A DNA stretch of 64,000 nt from JARFQW01 sp963842955 (GCA_963842955.1 CAWJIJ010000011.1:943003-1007002); one strand, 5' to 3'; positions 29,625 to 39,190 are shown, counted from the first letter of the stretch. The notes: a model not told the origin generated them from the letters alone. A program made the numbers and translations.

Positions 29625-29767
29625 AGATTGACCGCCCATTATTGACTGGGTTGACATCTGCTCGACATGAAGAAATTTAAATTTCCACCTTGGTATTAAT
29701 GAAATGGGTATAGTGCCGGTTAGGAAATGATCCTTTTAATCATACAAGAAGACACCTGGTGATATTA

Positions 29768-29803
29768 AAGAGGGGCCATTCAACATGGAATGACCCCTCT
29801 TGT
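29768..29803. terminator. Hairpin terminator, probably bidirectional
   Basis: A 14-position stem with one mismatch (AAGAGGGG-x-CATTC against GAATG-x-CCCCTCTT) closes a 6-nt loop. It lies 144 bp after the DUF928 stop and 38 bp beyond the 3' end of the converging PEP-CTERM pseudogene, so it could end transcription from both sides. The U-tract is weak on the plus strand. Confidence 0.7.
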
Positions 29804-29840
29804 AATTCAGGCCGACAAGACAGTGCGTCGACCATGGCGA

Positions 29841-30782
29841 TCAGCGCATGATCTTCTTTCGACCGAGCATGCCTATACCTAAAAGTCCCAATCCCAGCAA
29901 CAGAATCGTAGACGGTTCCGGAACAGGTGTCGTGCCGTTGCCACCGGTATCATCAAGAGAACCATACAGCGCACGGACGCCGGCAATGTCGTCGCCTGTC
30001 AAAGTCCATCAAAGCCGGCATAATTACAGTGTAAGTGGCGGTATCCATAGCCGCTCATGATGACAAAAGCAACCTGAATGCCAAATCCCATGGCATGGCC
30101 GATTTCATGAAGGGTTACAGTATAGATATCAAACCAGTCATCTTCAGCCGATCCGCCGCCTAAATCGGGATATGTGCCGATTCCCAATTCCGGCGTCATT
30201 ATCAATAGATATTCACCATAGCCTATAGGAGCCCACCGGTTAATGTCGAATTGGTCCAATAAATGGATCCATTGGTGGACGGTGGCGTGACGCTAGCGCA
30301 AGGAGCCCGGATTCGGGAAATATCGTTAGCTGGGACCACACCATCGAGACCCATCTGAACCGACATCTCCTACCAGGATACTGTCATTCCATGGGACATC
30401 AAAGCCGAATTATCGTTCCACTAAGTGTAAATGACGGATTCCGCGTACGCGTCTTCCCAGGTATCGAATGCTCTCGCGATTTCAGAACGTAATCGCTAAC
30501 ATCTTCGCCAGAACCACGCCATGAACTCAAGATCATGCCACCAATACCCCGCGTCGGCATTATCTAAAGATTGAGCCGTTGTAGCAATGCTCCACGTAAC
30601 TTCGGCCGGTGTTCCCAACGCGGAATCACCCCATTTCCCACCTGTATAGCCAGGCATTCTGGATTAGTCGGACTGCTGACACCATCCGTAGCGATATCTA
30701 ATGTTAACGTATAGGCCCCTGCCATTCCTGGCATCCAGACCAATGCCAGCACTAAAAACCCCAATAAAAATAGCTTCCTCAT
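29841..30782 (-). pseudogene. PEP-CTERM matrixin-like metalloprotease, frameshifted
   Basis: Pieces of one gene survive in different frames. At the 5' end an intact signal peptide (MRKLFLLGFLVLALVW, from ATG 30782 with a GAGGAG site) is followed by broken segments, including an AFDTWEDAYAESVI piece typical of matrixins near 30425-30475. A zincin site follows (HEIGHAMGFG, about 30080-30105), then TGDDIAGVRALYG and a PEP-CTERM signal: V-P-E-P-S, a hydrophobic helix and a basic tail, ending at TGA 29841. At least three frameshifts or stops separate the parts. The intact ancestor would have been a surface-sorted, roughly 310-residue metalloprotease anchored or processed by exosortase. Sequencing error is possible, but the neighbouring gene shows the same decay. 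Confidence 0.75.
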
Positions 30783-31661
30783 GTTGCTAATCTCCTCTCT
30801 ATCTCCACCGGATTACGCCATTAAAACAATCCCCTGCCGAATGAAAAGGCATCCCTCCCTTCTCTTCGAAAATGTTATTGGAAACGGAAAACGACTAACG
30901 ATCTTATGGATTCAGAGGGCGGTCAGGTATGACAAACCCAAATGCCCCCACTGCAGTTGGCGGTGGAAACAGAAGGTGCTGAACCCCGGTGGTGAGCAGA
31001 ATGCAATGGCTGGAGATGAATCGCTGAAATCGATCGAAGCGGGGATATAAATAAAATCAACTGTCGACTATTAAGCAAAAAACATACCGTAATTTCTCTT
31101 TGATGCAATCAACAAGAAAATCCTAACCAAATGAATTTACATAAAAATTCGAATTCCTGTATCTTGTCGATATGTTGAAAAAATGCAGCCAATCCGATGA
31201 TTAAAACAACACGCGGGGATAAAATTGGGCCGGTCGGTCCGGTGATCAACCTCAAGGAATGGGAAATTCATTATCCATATTTTTATAGATTATTTTTCAT
31301 ATATGTATTCCTTTACCTATTTTAAATTAACCCACGCGTACGGTAAAATTATAGACCGTGGCAACATCATACGGCATATGCGAATGTTTACCTTCCAGAA
31401 TTATAAAAGTCTTGCACGTTATTTGCTCAGATATGTTGACGGCCCGCCGGCAGGTCAGATATGAAAAGAGCTATTCTGTTCAGCACTTGTCTCTGCAATT
31501 CTCTATAGGCGCTTAATACGAAACCCCTTTTATCCGGGGCGCTCACGCAATAATTCATTCACGACGCATCAAACCGGTTCGGCATCACTTCCCTGCCCCT
31601 GCTGCCATCGCAAGCAGAGGCCTGTTTTTGGACACACCTTAAACAGTAAGGAGGAACAGCC
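30783..31661. other. AT-rich intergenic region, no gene
   Basis: About 880 bp between the matrixin-like pseudogene and the kinase gene. Short open frames occur but none has protein-like composition or a good ribosome-binding site. The central part (31080-31440) is AT-rich. The kinase promoter should be here, though no box pair stands out. Confidence 0.5.
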
Positions 31662-33434
31662 TTGGTCCCCGTTGATTGCGAAGATCGTACAAAATGGCTG
31701 CGGAACAATCTCCAGACGCTGCGGGTCGCTGCGCTCTGGCCGTACGGCCCCAACGTGGATTTCCCCGTAATACTGACACCGGGTGAAAGAATCCACTTTG
31801 TGGATGCATACGTGTTCGCACCGGAAAGCGCCGTCATCCGGACTATCTCCGCCATCGACAGTTCCCGGCATTTCTACCTGGCCGTATTCAACTCCACCAC
31901 CAAATCATGGGACGTTTACACGGGAATCGCTCAATGGAGCGCGCCCGATCCCGTGAAATCCGGCTATCAATGCACGGCATTCGCGTTGACGCCCGTGACG
32001 GACGGCATCATCCGTTTTAAATATCAATCCAAAGCCGACAAAACCGGTCCGCTCCCTGATGATTATGAATTTTTTCGCAGCGTGCCCTTTCTCAAGGCGA
32101 TTCATCGGGAAGCCGTCTGCCCCCTTTTGAACAGTATGACCTATCTTCATGTCAAAGCCGGGGACCAGATTGTCACCCAGGGGCATGAGGGTGACGCCTG
32201 CTATATCGTACAGTCCGGTCGATGCAAGGTCATCATTGAAAAACCTGACCGCTGCCATGTGGTATCGCGGATCGGCAAAAGGGAATTTATCGGTGAAATG
32301 GCGCTCTTGACAGGCGAGATCCGCAGCGCCCATGTGATTGCCGAAAACGACGTGGAACTCTGGGCCATCAGTCAGAAAATGTTTCAAAACCTGATCGAAG
32401 TCTACCCGGAAGTCGGCACTTTTCTGACAGAAATCATGGTGGAACGGTTCGCCTCGCGAACGCTTACGGCGGACCGCACGATCGGCAAATACATGATCAC
32501 GGATATCATCGGCCGGGGGGGTTATGCCATCGTTTACAAAGGCTTCCACATGGATCTGAACCGGCCGGTGGCTATCAAGATGCTCAATCATGATATGGCC
32601 TTGAACAAAGAATTCCTGGAAAACTTCAGAAAAGAAGCCCGGACCATCGCCGGCCTGAACAACGAGAATATTATTAAAGTCTACGATATCGAAGAACGCT
32701 ACCGTACGATTTTTATCATCATGGAACTGCTGGAAGGCCAAACCTTACGGCAGTTGCTCGACACGACGGGGCCATTATCCATAAGCGATGCTGTCGACAT
32801 CATCCTCAAAGTTTGCAGCGGACTGAAATATGCCCACGCCCAGGGGCTCGTTCACCAGGACGTAAAGCCTGGAAACATTTTTATCCTGCCGGACGGGGGG
32901 GTCAAGATATTGGATTTTGGCCTTGCCTGCCCATGCGGGTCGGAAAATTTTCTCACGGGAACGCCCTTTTACATGTCGCCCGAACAAGTCGAATGCCTTC
33001 CTGTTGATCAGCGATCCGATATTTATTCCCTGGGCCATACGGCCTTCGAGATGGTCGCCGGCAGACGGCTTTTTGAGGAGGAAAACGCCTTCAAAGCTAT
33101 GAATCTCCATGTTGAACAGGCAATCCCTGATCCCGCCGACGTTCTGCAAGACATACCTGACGTATTTCGGGAATTCATTCTCAAAGCGTGTACCCAGAAT
33201 CCGGATGGACGCTACCGGAACATTGCTGAAGCAAGCGAGACACTCACGCAGTTTGCGCATAAACTGGGTATAGCGCTTGGAAACACTGGTGTACCCCTGA
33301 AGAAAATGAGCACCATGTTTCTTTTCTACCGGGAAGATCAGGAACTGGTGTTGAAAAAATTGATGGAGGAATTCAGCGATAAGGTCAAAGCGCAGGGTAT
33401 CATATTGAAGGCTGCTGATTTTGAGAACATATAA
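31662..33434 (+). CDS. Ser/Thr protein kinase with cyclic-nucleotide-binding domain
   Basis: A 590-residue cytosolic protein. Residues 1-140 are an unassigned N-terminal domain; about 150-270 form a cNMP-binding domain with phosphate-cassette residues (FIGEMALL, RSAHVIA); about 275-540 form a Hanks-type kinase: glycine loop GRGGYAIV, VAIK lysine, HQDVKPGN catalytic loop, DFG in LDFGLA, and SPEQ. The usual HRD Arg is Gln, so it is a non-RD kinase. The start is a TTG at 31662, supported by AAGGAGG about 8 nt upstream. Fusion of a cyclic-nucleotide receptor to the kinase, 2.8 kb from a nucleotide cyclase gene, suggests a signalling pair. Confidence 0.88.
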   Translation: MVPVDCEDRTKWLRNNLQTLRVAALWPYGPNVDFPVILTPGERIHFVDAYVFAPESAVIRTISAIDSSRHFYLAVFNSTTKSWDVYTGIAQWSAPDPVKSGYQCTAFALTPVTDGIIRFKYQSKADKTGPLPDDYEFFRSVPFLKAIHREAVCPLLNSMTYLHVKAGDQIVTQGHEGDACYIVQSGRCKVIIEKPDRCHVVSRIGKREFIGEMALLTGEIRSAHVIAENDVELWAISQKMFQNLIEVYPEVGTFLTEIMVERFASRTLTADRTIGKYMITDIIGRGGYAIVYKGFHMDLNRPVAIKMLNHDMALNKEFLENFRKEARTIAGLNNENIIKVYDIEERYRTIFIIMELLEGQTLRQLLDTTGPLSISDAVDIILKVCSGLKYAHAQGLVHQDVKPGNIFILPDGGVKILDFGLACPCGSENFLTGTPFYMSPEQVECLPVDQRSDIYSLGHTAFEMVAGRRLFEEENAFKAMNLHVEQAIPDPADVLQDIPDVFREFILKACTQNPDGRYRNIAEASETLTQFAHKLGIALGNTGVPLKKMSTMFLFYREDQELVLKKLMEEFSDKVKAQGIILKAADFENI

Positions 33435-33693
33435 GCACTGTTTTTTACATGCCGATCAGGCAATGTCGGCGATCGAACCATCCGAAGCAGCACTTGAATC
33501 GAAAAGGTAAGAGCGTGACCGAGCACTTTATTGGAGCCGCCGGCACTTTCGATAAATTTATTGCCGCGTAACGGCCCTGTCGGGCAAGAGGGGTGGCGGC
33601 GTTAAAGAAGTCTAACTGGGAGAGCCCCTAATCGATTCATTGTGAGCTTGACGAATGCCCTTAATGCGCTACCAATATTGGAAGGAAACAACC

Positions 33694-34383
33694 ATGCATT
33701 TTCTTATCTTGAATCTGTCGCTCATGGCGTTGTTTTTGGTGTCGCCTTTAAACCAAGCAGCGGCGGAACCGATGACCACGGCCACCATCGAAGTCACCGG
33801 ACGGGGAAGCGTCATGGAGCGTCCCGACCGAGCGGAGTTGACCTTTACGATCGAAACCAATGCCACCAACGCCAGCGATGCCATCCGGCAGAATGCTTCC
33901 CAGGCCGAGAAACTGATGACGGTACTCAAACAAAAAAAAGGTCCCATCGATCGTATCGCAACCATGCAGTTTCATCTCTACCCGGTCTACGACCCAAAAA
34001 GTCGAAGCACCCCTGCCAGCTTCCGAGTCAACAACACCCTTCGTCTGGAGACGACCGAGGTGGATAAGTTGGGGCCGCTTATGGACGCCGCTGCGGAAGC
34101 GGGCAGCGGGCGTATCGGCCGACTTCGTTTCAGCCACTCCCAAATGGATGTCCTGGCCCGTAAGGCCGCCGTTCAGGCCACTGAAGACGCACGCCGGATC
34201 GCTGAAGAATTGGCCCGGGCCGCCGGCGTCACAATCACTCGCATACTAAAAATCCGCTACAGCTCACAGCCCTCTCCCGGGCCCATGCGCGCCGAAATGG
34301 GCATGAGCCGCAAAGGGACGCCCATCGAAGTCGGCGACCTGAAAATTGAAAGGCAGGTGACGCTTATCTTTGCGATCGAATGA
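33694..34383 (+). CDS. SIMPL-domain (DUF541) periplasmic protein
   Basis: A 229-residue exported protein with a signal peptide (residues 1-24, ending QAAAE) followed by the SIMPL domain: ATIEVTGRGSVMERPDRAEL at its start and a C-terminal KIERQVTLIFAIE strand. The family includes BP26/OMP28 from Brucella and E. coli YggE, linked to oxidative stress, and forms oligomeric rings. ATG 33694 is preferred to the frame opening at 33655 because GGAAGGAAAC precedes it and the signal peptide starts there. It stands alone on the plus strand. Confidence 0.85.
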   Translation: MHFLILNLSLMALFLVSPLNQAAAEPMTTATIEVTGRGSVMERPDRAELTFTIETNATNASDAIRQNASQAEKLMTVLKQKKGPIDRIATMQFHLYPVYDPKSRSTPASFRVNNTLRLETTEVDKLGPLMDAAAEAGSGRIGRLRFSHSQMDVLARKAAVQATEDARRIAEELARAAGVTITRILKIRYSSQPSPGPMRAEMGMSRKGTPIEVGDLKIERQVTLIFAIE

Positions 34384-34822
34384 TCGCCGGCGCCTGAACA
34401 CTGCCGGCCGCTCCGTTATCAGTACCGTGAAATTCAGCGCTCAGAAGACGGGCTTCCCGTTCAAGCGCTGAGTCCTCGTATCCCCCGGTCAGGCCGCCCT
34501 GAATATAGCGTTTTAGAAAAGATCGCCGTCCCAGGCGCTCAAACTGCGGCACGTAGACCCGTTCATGTCGGATGATCCGGGGTTGTTTCCAAGGTCTTCC
34601 CATATTTAGATCCCATAGCCGATTGTCAGCGGCACCGGATCGGATAGTGCCATCCGGCAAATGCGTCCGACGCCCTTCAAAAGCCATGTGGCCGGCAATG
34701 GCACCTGGGAAACGCTGAGAATCCGGACCCGCGCTTGATCGGTCAGGCCGATTTGGCAGGCGTAAGCAGATCCGTCTGACTTCAACGACCCCCCCTGGTG
34801 TCGAGTGATCGCTTCCTGCCAC
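34364..34822 (-). CDS. Doubtful or decayed hypothetical protein (HExxH-like remnant)
   Basis: A 152-codon frame whose C-terminal half looks protein-like: RHERVYVPQFERLG followed by FLKRYIQGGLTGGY and ALEREARLLS. This recalls a family of small proteins with a HExxHxxQ/E motif followed by FLxRY and FExEA segments, which I cannot name with confidence. The second His is Tyr here. The N-terminal half does not resemble the family in this frame, and parts seem to continue in the other frame (34606-34887). I judge it a degenerate gene, with a real short gene as the alternative. It overlaps the SIMPL gene end by 20 bp. From 34823 to 35182 nothing else was recognised. Confidence 0.3.
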   Translation of the reverse strand: MAGSDHSTPGGVVEVRRICLRLPNRPDRSSAGPDSQRFPGAIAGHMAFEGRRTHLPDGTIRSGAADNRLWDLNMGRPWKQPRIIRHERVYVPQFERLGRRSFLKRYIQGGLTGGYEDSALEREARLLSAEFHGTDNGAAGSVQAPAIIRSQR

Positions 34823-35182
34823 TGCAGTTCAGGGTCGGGCAGGCGGTGTCGGCAATTCGGCGACCAGGCGGGGCAACCGTCGGTCAAAATCGTTTGAGCA
34901 GTGCCTTCTCCTTCACCGGGATTAATCGGCTTGAGGGTTGTCAGTTGGAAGCGGCCTTGAAGACATCGGATTCACATCACACCGTCATCTCGCGTCTTAG
35001 TGGGTGACGCCTTTTCAAGTCGTCGGCAAACTCATTCTGTTCAAGCCATTGATTGAGGCAGACGCATCAATCAATCGGAACCTCACGGTCATAGCAGACC
35101 ACCCAAGATACCTGCCTTCCTGGCAGAATTGTGGATGACGCCAAGCGTTTTAACCCGGCTCACGAACCCGTTGGTTGGAAAT

Positions 35183-35219
35183 AATAATAAGAGGCGGTCG
35201 ATGACCGCCTCTTATTATT
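35183..35219 (-). terminator. Strong hairpin terminator
   Basis: A perfect 17-bp stem (8 A/T pairs outside, GAGGCGGTC/GACCGCCTC inside) closes a 3-nt loop. It lies 23 bp beyond the stop of the C39-like pseudogene and, read on the minus strand, is followed by a T-rich stretch, so it is that gene's terminator. Confidence 0.8.
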
Positions 35220-35241
35220 CGATTGACTTTACCTGAGGTTA

Positions 35242-36092
35242 CTATCGCAGTATTTTTCTTCGCATCCCTGCAAGACCTAAAAGACCGATGCCTAACAGCA
35301 TCATCGTCGTCGGCTCGGGAACCGAGGTCGAGCGTCATCCTCCATCGCATTTCCACAAAGTCAAACGTCCGGACAAAGCCCACACCCATGGTGTTGCCGG
35401 CAATGAACGCCGACTCGACGTCATACCAGTGCAAGGATGAATCCCATGTGTTGTAGCCCGCCCACTCATGGCTTCCAGATCGTAGCCCACGCCGACCACC
35501 CAGTGATCGCGCCATCTTCCCGTCTGAATCGACCGTCAGCATCACGGGGTCGCCGACATCGATCTCAGGCTTGATGAAATTGAGAAAATCCAAGTCATAG
35601 ATGTCCCAGCCGGTGGTGTTCCAGAAGGTGGCATCAGTGACAAGGTCATCGCCTACAGTATAGGCATCCCAATCATCTGTTATGGTCCGTGGTCGGTTCG
35701 ACGTGAACGACGACATCCAAATAGTGGCCCATGTCGGCGGCGTAGTCTTCCAGGCCGAAGTGCATGTCGGCAGTCGGCCCGAATCCGATTCATCGGTATT
35801 CATGTAGTTGTGGTGCAGGTTCCAGGCCGTGTCCAGCGGGTCGGGCACGAGGTCGCCCGGTGTCGTCAGGCGATTGTCATAGGTGTCCAGGATCATGGCG
35901 CCTGAGGTCGGACCGCATCCGACGTAGCGTCCATTATCCATGTAGCCGATCCGAGTTGTAACCATAGCCGGGCACATCCGGGATGAAGACTTGGACCGCC
36001 TGGGAATGAACGGCAAAGCCCAGGGTTAATAAAAGCGTTAGCCCTATAAATGCCAAAGATTTTAAAAATTGGTGTTGCTCCTTACATTTCAT
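35242..36092 (-). pseudogene. PEP-CTERM protein with C39-like cysteine-peptidase domain, frameshifted
   Basis: Reading three frames gives the parts of one exported protein. From ATG 36092 (GGGGGAG site) there is a signal peptide, MKCKEQHQFLKSLAFIGLTL and on to SQAVQVFIPDVPGYGYNS, which hits a stop. In the next frame the sequence continues with the nucleophile segment RYVGCGPTSGAMIL, and in yet another frame near 35500 the His segment DHWVVGVGYDLE appears. At the 3' end a PEP-CTERM signal (V-P-E-P-T-T, GLLGLAGMRRK) ends at TAG 35242. At least three frameshifts are needed. The C-x-P-T-S plus DHWVVGVGYD pair is typical of C39-like papain-fold peptidases, so the intact form was probably a secreted, exosortase-sorted peptidase. 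Confidence 0.75.
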
Positions 36093-37003
36093 TTTCTCCC
36101 CCTTTCATTTAATTCGAAAATTATATCGCGCTATGTCTCGAATGCCATCACCCCCCTTCCGTCCGGGCCCATCACGGAAGATCCTGAAAGCCTTTACCAG
36201 GTACATCCTTTGAAGGGCGTCTTGATTGGTCGCGCTGATATCTTGCCCGGCCAAGCCTTCGAGGAGCAAGCATCCAGCCAAATTCGCGACCACAACAACC
36301 GAAAACACGAATCACCGTAAAAAAGCCGCGGGGCCGTTCAATGAATCAACTATCAATCTGGAAGTATCAACGCCGTACTGAACCGATGACGATTGTCTTA
36401 CTGTGAGGTGAGTACCGCAAAGCTGGGAGGTGGATGAGGCGATGTAATTGTTGCTAAGATATGAAATGTACCGCTCTGAATTCAGTACTCTAATTTCTTA
36501 TAAGCAAAAAGCGTGCTATTTGTTGTAATTTTAAAACGTTCTAAATTTTCTATTAGATTTCAGCGAGATCGCACCGGTCGTTTTCTGGTGCCGGCTTGAT
36601 TCTGTATTTCATTGCACATACATTAGGAAATATTTTACTTAAAATTGAAGAAGTTTGGTTCTAGTTTCCGATAAAACAGGGTCAGATCAGCCCCATTCGT
36701 TCAAACTTTTTAAACAACTTTCGCCGGTCATGCTGAGGGTTTTTCACTACGCCATCTTTTTACGCCGATTTGTCCGTTCGCAGGGTCTCGGTGCGGAATT
36801 TATAAGCAAGCCCAGATTGAATGTGGTTTGCACGATAAACATTCATGTTTTTTTATTGCGTGCTATGGCGCCCGGCATCCATAAACAGTCGCCAAAATAC
36901 GCATCTGCCCGGTTACGGAAAAGAAATCCCGGCGGTGAGCATTGATCAGCAAAAGGGACTCTCCGCAGACTGACGTCCGATCAACCTTAACGGGTCCGCT
37001 TAG
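36093..37003. other. Gene-poor, AT-rich region
   Basis: About 910 bp between two pseudogenes. One open frame (36655-36945) has no recognisable domain and a poor start. The lower part leads into the decayed GAF-SpoIIE gene, and its lost 5' half may be here, but no conserved segment was found. Confidence 0.45.
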
Positions 37004-37513
37004 TTGCTCGTGACCCCAATCCTCAAAGGGGACAACCTGTTTGGTATCCTTTCTCTGGTGCATTCAGAAACCCATCAGATCAGTGACAATACTGTAGAAT
37101 TGATGAAAGCCACGGCCGACCATATCGCCATCCTTCTGGAAAACGCAAAGCTATACCAGAACCTTAATGAAGCCTTCCACGACCTTGAAAAAGACAACGA
37201 CAAAATCGAGGCGTTATCTAAGGCTCTCAGCGCCGAGTTGGAAAAAGGCTGACACATGCAGCGGTCGTTTCTGCCCTAAAGAATGCTGGATATTCCCGGC
37301 CGGAAAATTCAAGCATGTTTCCATCCGGCCAAACAGGTTTCGGGAGATTTTTATGATGGGTTTCCTGTTGACGAGCGGTACATTGGCATTATTATTGCCG
37401 AAGTCTGTGACAAATGGGTCAGTGCGGCGCTCTTCATGGGAATCTTCTGGAGCTTTATCCAAGCTTACATGGAAAGCGCCCTCGAAGTGCTTCAGGCGCA
37501 CCCCCCGGTCTAA
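37004..37513 (+). pseudogene. GAF-SpoIIE (PP2C-type) phosphatase fragment with in-frame stops
   Basis: One frame carries the end of a GAF domain (VTPILKGDNLFGILSLV and LLENAKLYQNL), a short coiled coil, and the start of a SpoIIE phosphatase: QRSFLP, DIPGRKIQACFHPAKQVSGD and an AEVCDKWVSAALFM segment. The two parts share a reading frame but are split by TGA (37250-37252, where family members usually have a charged residue) and TAA (37277-37279, at the Lys of the usual LPK). An in-frame TAG precedes the GAF part, and the phosphatase stops after about 75 residues, before its second metal site. The residues after the D-K of the metal motif are W-V-S-A instead of G-V-G/S-A. It is a dead regulator of the kind that controls sigma-factor antagonists. 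Confidence 0.75.
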
Positions 37514-37656
37514 ATCGGGACGCACCCCGCTCCCTATAAACAAATCGATAGGGCCTGCCATTGGCATAATGTCAAAAAAATTGAGCGCCTGATTTTGCAT
37601 ATTTTACAAGACCGATTGAACAATTGTTCGATCCAAAATGCACATTGGTCAATTCC

Positions 37657-38079
37657 ATGATAGGCATCGATATCGACACCCTCGTCCCCCAGCGTCGGCC
37701 CATGCGGCTGATCGATAAGATTATTGCCATTTCGGGGCAGACGGCCACGACTGTCGCCACGGTGGCCCCAACCTGGCCGACGTTCTCCCAGGGGGCGGCC
37801 CACGTCGTGGTATTGATCGAACTCGTGGCCCAGACCGCGGCCGCCATCGGCGGCTATAACGCCATGACGGATCCAACGGACGGCCGTGCCAAGAAAGGCA
37901 TGCTGGTGGGCATCAAGCAGGCCGCCTTTGCAATCGACACGATTCCTCTCGATACCCGGATCACCACCTGGGCCGAAACGCGCGTGTTGCTGGAAAATTT
38001 CAAAGAGATCACGGGTGTCGTCAAAATCGGAGACCGCATTATCGGTGAAATGACCCTGCAGGGCGTCCAGTCCGAGTGA
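37657..38079 (+). CDS. ApeP-like hotdog 3-hydroxyacyl-ACP dehydratase
   Basis: A 140-residue hotdog-fold protein. LVPQRRPMRLIDKI near the N-terminus and the central helix HVVVLIELVAQTAAAIGGYNA match the ApeP/FabZ-like dehydratases of aryl-polyene and fatty-acid pathways; the C-terminal strand is GEMTLQG. Such enzymes dehydrate 3-hydroxyacyl-ACP to enoyl-ACP. ATG 37657 is chosen because the LVP-R-PM motif follows; a TTG at 37624 is in frame. It lies some 20 kb from the ketosynthase pair, yet ApeP-type dehydratases are a standard part of such systems, so a functional link is plausible. No neighbour supports another role. Confidence 0.7.
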   Translation: MIGIDIDTLVPQRRPMRLIDKIIAISGQTATTVATVAPTWPTFSQGAAHVVVLIELVAQTAAAIGGYNAMTDPTDGRAKKGMLVGIKQAAFAIDTIPLDTRITTWAETRVLLENFKEITGVVKIGDRIIGEMTLQGVQSE

Positions 38080-38293
38080 ACCGCAACACCTACCAGCCCC
38101 ATGACCGTCACAGGCGTGCGAAAATAATGACACCCCGGCGTCAACTATTCTGACAATGCCCCCCGCTGGATGCAGCATCGAAAATAGCCATATCATTATA
38201 AGTCCTTGTTTTAATATATTATTTTCAGTTTTAATAAAATATGGCATATAATTTGCTGATGCTCCTCATAGAACATCTTTTCTCCCTCCTCTT

Positions 38294-38327
38294 AGGGGCA
38301 AGGCATAGGGCCTTGCCCCTTTTTTTT
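38294..38327 (+). terminator. Rho-independent terminator
   Basis: A perfect 10-bp stem (AGGGGCAAGG/CCTTGCCCCT) with a 7-nt loop is followed by eight T. It is about 215 bp after the dehydratase gene; the AT-rich gap between them contains a promoter-like TATAAT-type stretch near 38245, so a short non-coding transcript ending here is possible. Confidence 0.85.
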
Positions 38328-38553
38328 GGTTCAAAACCACGCAGGGCTTACATTGGACAGGATGCAGTTGAATCTATCGATTATTTTTGATGGTTGATTT
38401 GTGGAAGAGGTGTGCGATGATGGCCTTGTAAGGTTACAGTGACCATTTATTCCGATGTCTGTAAAGAAGACGCTCGGCCATGATTTGAAAGGATCGCCGG
38501 CCCGAATCGGCCGGCGCGCCCCTTTCGATTGTCAGAAAGTACCTCCCAACAGT

Positions 38554-39039
38554 ATGACCACTCAAATTCTGTTTCTGATTATCGCCGGATTGATCGTCGC
38601 AGCAGGCCTTATCGGTCTTGTTTTACCGGCCTTCCCTGGTGCCATTCTGATTTTTTTGGGATTTCTGCTGGCAGCCTGGGCCGAAGGTTTTACCCATATC
38701 GGCTTCGGCACGCTATCCGCATTGGGCGTCATGGCACTGCTGGTCTATGCGGTGGACTTCATCGCCGGAGCCTTGGGCGCCAAACGATTCGGCGCTTCCA
38801 CGCGGGCCATCGTGGGCGCCTCGGTCGGTGCCGTGATTGGCCTTTTTTTCGGCATTCCGGGTGTGCTTCTGGGGCCGTTTATCGGGGCGGTATTGGGTGA
38901 GCTGTCCGTCCAGCGGAATCTGATCGCGGCCGGAAAAGCCGGTATCGGTACAACGATCGGCCTGGCACTGGGGGTCGCCGCCAAACTGGCGGTCGCCCTG
39001 TCCATGATCGGGCTTTACCTGGTAATGCGGTTTATGTAG
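38554..39039 (+). CDS. DUF456 membrane protein
   Basis: A 161-residue, strongly hydrophobic protein with about four membrane segments and the family's glycine-rich middle (GASVGAVIGLFFGIPGVLLGPFIGA). DUF456 proteins are small inner-membrane proteins of unknown function. ATG 38554 is chosen because the hydrophobic sequence begins there; the frame is open from 38455 but the extra residues are polar and unlike the family. It ends just before a hairpin at 39111 and stands alone. Confidence 0.85.
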   Translation: MTTQILFLIIAGLIVAAGLIGLVLPAFPGAILIFLGFLLAAWAEGFTHIGFGTLSALGVMALLVYAVDFIAGALGAKRFGASTRAIVGASVGAVIGLFFGIPGVLLGPFIGAVLGELSVQRNLIAAGKAGIGTTIGLALGVAAKLAVALSMIGLYLVMRFM

Positions 39040-39110
39040 GCACGCTTCCCGGCGCCTGCGTTGGCTAAGTTCCACAAGGACCACCGGGCATCACTTCCAT
39101 GCCATAAGAG

Positions 39111-39135
39111 AAGGCGCGGCATTTTACCGCGCCTT
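39111..39135 (+). terminator. Hairpin terminator after the DUF456 gene
   Basis: A 9-bp perfect stem (AAGGCGCGG/CCGCGCCTT) with a 7-nt loop, 72 bp after the stop; the U-tract is short (gctattt). Confidence 0.6.
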
Positions 39136-39143
39136 GCTATTTG

Positions 39144-39190
39144 GTGCCCATCCAGCCATCAGCAGATTGGTCATTTAGGGACGGGCACTA
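39144..39190 (+). repeat. Dispersed palindromic repeat R2, copy 1
   Basis: A 47-bp sequence beginning GGTGCCCATCCAG and ending GGGACGGGCACT, with inverted ends. It matches the complement of 43514-43560 at about 39 of 47 positions, including the central ATTGGTCATTTA. It follows the hairpin after the DUF456 gene. Confidence 0.6.

Noticed and set aside
30781..31050. 89-codon plus-strand frame
   Set aside because: It begins on the complement of the pseudogene's start codon, has no recognisable sequence and no good start.
36655..36945. 96-codon plus-strand frame
   Set aside because: No domain, poor start, and it lies in a region of decayed genes.
37250..37252. TGA in the GAF-SpoIIE fragment as a second selenocysteine codon
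   Set aside because: No Cys is expected there, no GGUC-loop hairpin follows, and a TAA stop comes 24 nt later in the same frame.
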